Assembly: GCF_037102585.1 (NCBI RefSeq)
Contig: NW_027043829.1
Coordinates: forward strand, 1,550,001-1,614,000
DNA: 64,000 nt
Reading direction: 5' to 3'
Origin: Saccharomycopsis crataegensis
Taxonomy: Eukaryota; Ascomycota; Saccharomycetes; Ascoideales; Saccharomycopsidaceae
Positions within the stretch are counted from its first letter, which is position 1. Each line of letters starts with the position of its first letter. This document shows positions 59,669 through 64,000 of the stretch, piece by piece. The notes under the pieces are model-generated. The model was given only the letters and a program-made list of their open reading frames with translations, searched no databases and was not told the DNA's origin. The position numbers and the translations under genes were made by a program.

Positions 59669-61216
59669 ATGGACTCGGATGAAGATGAGTACGTCGCTAA
59701 GAATCCTACACTGAAAAATGCCGGGAAAAGTGGGATGGCTAAGCGTACGAGGAAACACGGTGATGATGACGTTATGATGTTATTGGAAGACTCAGAAGAA
59801 GATCCAGGAGAGGCTGATGAAGACGAAGGAGAAGGAGAAGAAGATGATGATGATGATGGAGAATACTATGGTCGGAAAACCAAGAAGAAACCTGGTCGAG
59901 GCAACCAAAAGAAAAAAAAGACAAAAGTGCGGATCGATGATAATTTAAAGGGGAAAGATGGTGGTTACGCTTGGGAAGATAAGATCAAAAGATCATGGGA
60001 TATTGTTAAAGAAGATAAGGATGGGTCATTGGAAGGACTTGTCAGTGGGCTCTTGGAGGCCAATAAGATGAAGAAAATTTACAAGAACGTCACTCCTTTC
60101 CAACGAGGTATTATCCGATCGTTGATTTTGGTGATTGATTGCTCACGAGCCATGAGTGAAAAAGATTTAAGACCTAATAGATACAGTTTAACCATTCAAT
60201 ATGCTTTGGAATTCGTCACGGAATTCTTTGACCAGAATCCAATTTCTCAATTGGGAATATTGGGGATGCAAAACGGGTTGCTGATGGTGATTAGTGACCT
60301 ATCGGGGAATCCAATTGACCACATCAATAATTTGAAACAATTAAAGAAAAAAGATCCAGAAGGAGATCCTTCGATACAGAACGCTTTGGAAATGTCTAGA
60401 GGGATGCTACTACACACATCGCCGCATTCCACAAAAGAGGTATTGATCATATTTGGGACATTATTCACTAGTGATCCAGGAGACATTTTCAAAACCATAG
60501 ACCATTTGGTCAATGAGAAAATCAGGGTGCGAATCATCGGATTGAACGCCCAAGTGTCCATTTGTTCCAAAATTGTCAAGGAAACTAATTATGGAGATGA
60601 GAAATCCAATTATGGGGTGATTTTGAACGAACAACATTTCAAAGAGCTATTAAACGATTGCATTACCCCGTTACCAGTGATCAAGAAATTGAGTTCGGAA
60701 GCCGAGGGTGTACAAACCACCCCACAACAGAAAACTTTCAGTTTAATCAAGATGGGGTTCCCCAAAAGAATCACCGAAGTCGACCCATCGTTTTGTTCGT
60801 GTCATTCCAATTTGAATTACGGGGGTTATATTTGTCCATTTTGTAAAGCGAAAATATGCTCACTACCAGCGGTATGTCCCACTTGTAACTTGATGCTCAT
60901 TAGTTCGTCGCATTTGGCCAGATCGTACCATCATTTGTTCCCGTTGAAGAACTTTGAGGAGGTGAAATTCAACGAGGTGGATAAGTCGATTAACCTTGAA
61001 TCACAAGAACCTTTCAAAGCAAATTTCCAATATCATCAGTGTTACGGGTGTCTTATGGAATTTCCTGTCAAGTCAGGGTCGATAGTCGATCCAAAGTTGA
61101 TGAAGACTACGTCAAGATATCAGTGTCTTGATTGTCATAAACAGTTTTGTATTGATTGTAATGTCTTCATCCATGAGCACTTGCATAACTGTCCGGGGTG
61201 TGAATCAAATGTATGA
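59669..61216 (+). CDS. SSL1: TFIIH core subunit Ssl1 (p44)
   Basis: A 515-residue subunit of TFIIH that activates the Rad3/XPD helicase in transcription and nucleotide excision repair. The ATG at 59669 starts an acidic, Lys-rich N-terminus. A von Willebrand A domain (about 150-330) begins RGIIRSLILVIDCSRAMSEKDLRP and includes LGILGMQNGLL and SGNP. The C-terminal zinc modules are CSCHS, CPFCKAKICSLPAVCPTC, then CYGC and CLDCHKQFCIDCNVFIHEHLHNCPGC, as in p44. The frame before 59669 lacks an ATG. Codon 205 (CTG, in NGL-x-MV) falls where I recall Ala in relatives. Confidence 0.95.
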   Translation: MDSDEDEYVAKNPTLKNAGKSGMAKRTRKHGDDDVMMLLEDSEEDPGEADEDEGEGEEDDDDDGEYYGRKTKKKPGRGNQKKKKTKVRIDDNLKGKDGGYAWEDKIKRSWDIVKEDKDGSLEGLVSGLLEANKMKKIYKNVTPFQRGIIRSLILVIDCSRAMSEKDLRPNRYSLTIQYALEFVTEFFDQNPISQLGILGMQNGLLMVISDLSGNPIDHINNLKQLKKKDPEGDPSIQNALEMSRGMLLHTSPHSTKEVLIIFGTLFTSDPGDIFKTIDHLVNEKIRVRIIGLNAQVSICSKIVKETNYGDEKSNYGVILNEQHFKELLNDCITPLPVIKKLSSEAEGVQTTPQQKTFSLIKMGFPKRITEVDPSFCSCHSNLNYGGYICPFCKAKICSLPAVCPTCNLMLISSSHLARSYHHLFPLKNFEEVKFNEVDKSINLESQEPFKANFQYHQCYGCLMEFPVKSGSIVDPKLMKTTSRYQCLDCHKQFCIDCNVFIHEHLHNCPGCESNV

Positions 61217-62149
61217 TACTAATAATACAGATTTTTTTTTTTTTCTTTATGATGATTTCTGCAGATTTTGGATGTGTTTTTCCCCCCTTTGTGTGTTTTA
61301 ATAATGTCAAATCTGCACGGAATAATGTTAGGTGTTTTTAAAATCAAGGGTTTTTTCAATATATTTCTTAGTATCAATGGTTGCTTTATACTGGTCTGGT
61401 TTAATTTGGGCTTTATAATATTGGAAAGCCCAAATAACGGACGACAAAAAGAGAAAGGACATAGGCTCATATCTCATTATACAGTCTTTTCTTGACAAAT
61501 GAAAAAAAAAACCAATTCTACTACATTGCCAGAATACAAATCATCATCAATCCTAAACTGAATCATGCGTTGTTGTTTGTTTGTTTTTTTAGATCTCTAT
61601 CTTGAGAAAGAGTAACCCTTTATTTCATTGGTTTTTCTTTTCTTCTTCCATTTGAAATACCTTTAATGATGAATATTTATACCACAGTCGATAAGTAGTA
61701 GCCACTGACGAGAAATGTAAATGTTGTAGCCACTGACGAGAAATGTAAATGTTTTAGCCACAGTCAATAAGCTGCAGTCAATGGATACAAAAACTGTAAC
61801 TACAATCAACAAAATCTAGTAGATGCAAATTAAATTAAGAGAGTAGATATAACATTAGGGGGGGATTATCGGAGATTCTATAGTAAATAAATGAAAAAAA
61901 AAAAAAAGCGGAACGCTGAGTACTCAGCATAATGAACCATAAAGAAATGAATCATGCAAATGAATAGAGAAATAAATAAGAAAAAAACAAAAAAAATTAT
62001 ATGGGAAAATACAATAGGGAATAGAAAAGCATTAACATCTTTAAAAAAAAAAAAAAAAAAATGAAAAACCAAAAGATGTGGTTGATTGGTTTTTTTCAGT
62101 GAAGACTGGTTTGCCGTTGATATAAATTGAAATTAACAAATTTTATCTT
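61217..62149. other. Intergenic between convergent SSL1 and orphan gene
   Basis: 930 bp with T runs and A runs (for example 62042-62060) and a tandem duplication at 61698-61753. No gene is supported; the frame near 61268-61495 has no domain features. Confidence 0.4.
61698..61753. repeat. 28-bp tandem duplication
   Basis: Two identical 28-bp units, starting GTAGCCACTGACGAGAAATG, lie at 61698-61725 and 61726-61753. A degenerate TAGCCACAGTCAATAAG follows, and CCACAGTCGATAAG precedes. Confidence 0.9.
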
Positions 62150-64000
62150 CTAACACTCGATCCCAAGTTGTTGAAATTCAATTATGTCATCAACCGTCAA
62201 TTCTTGTTGTAAATCACCAAACAACTCTGACTTCAATTCGTTTATAAATGTCGCCACATTAGGGGACTTGAACAATAAATTCTGAGTTCCAAAACTAGCG
62301 CTGTGCATTTCCGAGATGAACGATTTCACGGTAATATCGATGGATTTTTGAATTTTATGGTGGTTCTCAATTTGATTATTATTATTATTATTATTAATAT
62401 TGTTCTTATGAGAATGATTCAACATGATGATATTTTTCTGGATTTTGGAATTCAAACCAATAAGGAATTCCATTTGACAGTTTTTCAAAAACGCAATCAC
62501 CAAATACACAATCAAATTGTTGTTTTTGTCCATAAGCAAGATATCCAAAAATCTTTCCAAATAGTTTCTATAATGGTTGTCGATAGTGACATTTTCGACG
62601 TTGAAAATCTTTCTCACCAATAACTTGATCAATCCGTAGAATTTTTCAAACGTGTTGAAATTCAACGTGAATTTGAAGAAACGATAAAGATCCGGAAGGG
62701 AGTTTTTGAGCAATTTGATGAAAATTTTGAGCGAGTTCATGGAAATTATTTCTTGCTCATCGTTCAATGCGTCCAAGTTGGATCCATCATTAGTAAACAT
62801 GGAATCATCATTCTCGGGTTTAATAGTAGTGGTATTCTCTTCCACTAGTAAATATTTCAAAAATGGGAGCTTCAAATCTTTGTTGAATAAATTAAGCAAG
62901 CAATTGAACGTGAAATAGTTATTTCTAATGTTAAGTAGTAAAACATAGGTGAAAGACACGATTTCTTTGTTATACCCAACATTAGTAACCCCAATATCGT
63001 ACAAATAAAAGTAAAAGTTCAACAAGATTAATTTCAAATTATTCTTGATAGCCACATTCTCTGCTGGTGAATTATTTGGAGGAAATTTCAACCCATTAAT
63101 CGTTTTGCCCACCGACTTGAAAATCGATAATTGGTATTGAAATTTCGATTTATCTTCAAAATTGGACAAGAATTGTTTCAAATTCTTCACCAACCCTAAG
63201 AGTTTTGTGTGATCACCGGCACTACCATTTCTGGCAGAAAATTCATTATTATTCTCGATTTGTTTCACCAATTTAATGTAATAATCAAAGTGCCTCACAA
63301 ACTCATTCACCTCATTATTCAAATAATTGAAAGTTTCTGGGTTCATGTACACGATATGGTTCGAAGATAAATACCACATGATTGATCTAATGTTCATGGA
63401 ATCTATAGTTTCGTTGACATACGCCTTATTTGATAACGAAAACTTTAAAAGTAATGTAGGTAAAGGAGATGTAGAAAGACCAACCGACCACCAGGAGGGT
63501 AAACTATTGCCAAGTAATAACGGAGAGTTGCAGATCTTTGGGGATCCTGAAGGAGTGGTTGGTAAACTGTTGGTCCTGAATATTGAGCCAATAGAATTAA
63601 CGCTCAACACTGAAGATCTTGGGGTCGATTCGCTCGAATGATTTTGTCTGGGGCTGGAGCTATCATTTAGATTCGGTGAGCGATCATGATGGTTCAAACC
63701 TACTGAGAATGTCGAGTTATTGGATTCGATAGAGATGGTTGAGCTGGCGGCATTAACGATGGAGTATAAGGAGGTCGATATCGGAAGATCGCTATGGTTG
63801 GCTTTCAAATTGTCGACCGAGCTGTTATTTGGTAAAGCATACTTCTTTTTATATCTCAAGTCATTCAATCCAAAAGTCGAGAAATAAGATTTTGAATTCA
63901 TTTCGTAGGCATCAGAGTCCAAGACGTTTAGGGCAAAGTCCCCAGAATCGATGGAATTTCTGGTGAGATTTGAATTGTGGACGACATTATAATTGTTGTG
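62150..64000 (-). CDS. Orphan protein, N-terminus outside window
   Basis: At least 616 residues; the frame stays open to the window edge and the visible part contains no start I trust, so the true start is upstream. Residues before about 130 (in the visible part) are Ser/Asn-rich with SP/TP sites (LPTTPSGSPKICNSPLLLGN). After WWSVGLSTSPLPTLLLKFS the rest is helical, with blocks such as SIMWYLSSNHIVYMNPETFNYL, LKLILLNFYFYLYDIG, and a long hydrophobic region near LYRFFKFTLNFNTFEKFYGLIKLLVRKIF. An Asn run lies at about 525-535. The end is DDIIEFQQLGIEC. I do not recognise the family. It is convergent with SSL1. Confidence 0.6.
   Translation of the reverse strand, partial: HNNYNVVHNSNLTRNSIDSGDFALNVLDSDAYEMNSKSYFSTFGLNDLRYKKKYALPNNSSVDNLKANHSDLPISTSLYSIVNAASSTISIESNNSTFSVGLNHHDRSPNLNDSSSPRQNHSSESTPRSSVLSVNSIGSIFRTNSLPTTPSGSPKICNSPLLLGNSLPSWWSVGLSTSPLPTLLLKFSLSNKAYVNETIDSMNIRSIMWYLSSNHIVYMNPETFNYLNNEVNEFVRHFDYYIKLVKQIENNNEFSARNGSAGDHTKLLGLVKNLKQFLSNFEDKSKFQYQLSIFKSVGKTINGLKFPPNNSPAENVAIKNNLKLILLNFYFYLYDIGVTNVGYNKEIVSFTYVLLLNIRNNYFTFNCLLNLFNKDLKLPFLKYLLVEENTTTIKPENDDSMFTNDGSNLDALNDEQEIISMNSLKIFIKLLKNSLPDLYRFFKFTLNFNTFEKFYGLIKLLVRKIFNVENVTIDNHYRNYLERFLDILLMDKNNNLIVYLVIAFLKNCQMEFLIGLNSKIQKNIIMLNHSHKNNINNNNNNNQIENHHKIQKSIDITVKSFISEMHSASFGTQNLLFKSPNVATFINELKSELFGDLQQELTVDDIIEFQQLGIEC

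Overview
The window is nuclear DNA of a budding yeast (Saccharomycotina). Coding density is high: I call 31 protein genes, almost all with clear relatives in Saccharomyces or Candida. Noncoding DNA is AT-rich, with many long A or T runs. Introns are short, sit near gene 5' ends, begin GTATGT, GTGAGT or GTAAGT, and have a CTAAC-type branch site. Seven genes are spliced by my reading: the left-edge BAR gene, APS3 (two introns), DPL1, VMA8, an XRCC4/LIF1-like gene, the V-ATPase subunit f gene and ERV1. In-frame CTG codons are almost absent from long conserved genes, and two of the few present fall where relatives have a polar or small residue. This hints at a yeast with reassigned CUG, but does not prove it. 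I saw no tRNA, rRNA, transposon, CRISPR array or clear sign of transfer.

Layout. 0-9 kb: a BAR-domain gene running off the left edge, a KRE2/MNT1-family mannosyltransferase, APS3 (AP-3 sigma), CBP4 (complex III assembly), an RFU1-like USP8-dimer protein and a Ypq-type PQ-loop transporter. 9-19 kb: DPL1, SYF1, VMA8 with an unusually long charged tail, a membrane-anchored M28 aminopeptidase and MAG2/RNF10. 19-29 kb: a DNF1/2 flippase, the XRCC4/LIF1-like candidate and a Rua1-C-like zinc protein. 29-39 kb: a GRAM-like orphan, IES6, a large membrane-anchored fibronectin-III protein and TCA17. 39-50 kb: RHO1, V-ATPase subunit f, SDH4, a poly-Gln orphan, a phospholipase B and a carboxymuconolactone-decarboxylase-like protein. 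50.06-53.28 kb: the longest gene-free stretch, with clustered hairpins. 53-64 kb: MSP1, ERV1, RFT1, HAP3, RTS2, SSL1 and an orphan running off the right edge.

Functions are mixed, as is usual for eukaryotic gene order. Themes do recur. Mitochondrial genes are CBP4, SDH4, MSP1 and ERV1, with HAP3, the CCAAT-binding regulator of respiration, in the same window. Secretory, cell-wall and lipid genes are the mannosyltransferase, RFT1, RHO1, DNF1/2, DPL1 and phospholipase B. Vacuole and trafficking genes are VMA8, subunit f, the PQ-loop transporter, APS3 and TCA17.

The least explained parts are the 50.06-53.28 kb region (possible structured noncoding RNA or other chromosomal element), the VMA8 tail, the orphan proteins at 29.7-33.0, 34.0-37.8, 44.0-45.0 and 62.2-64.0 kb, and the 23-bp tandem repeat just upstream of the phospholipase gene. 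Family names are from memory and by-eye comparison; no search was run.
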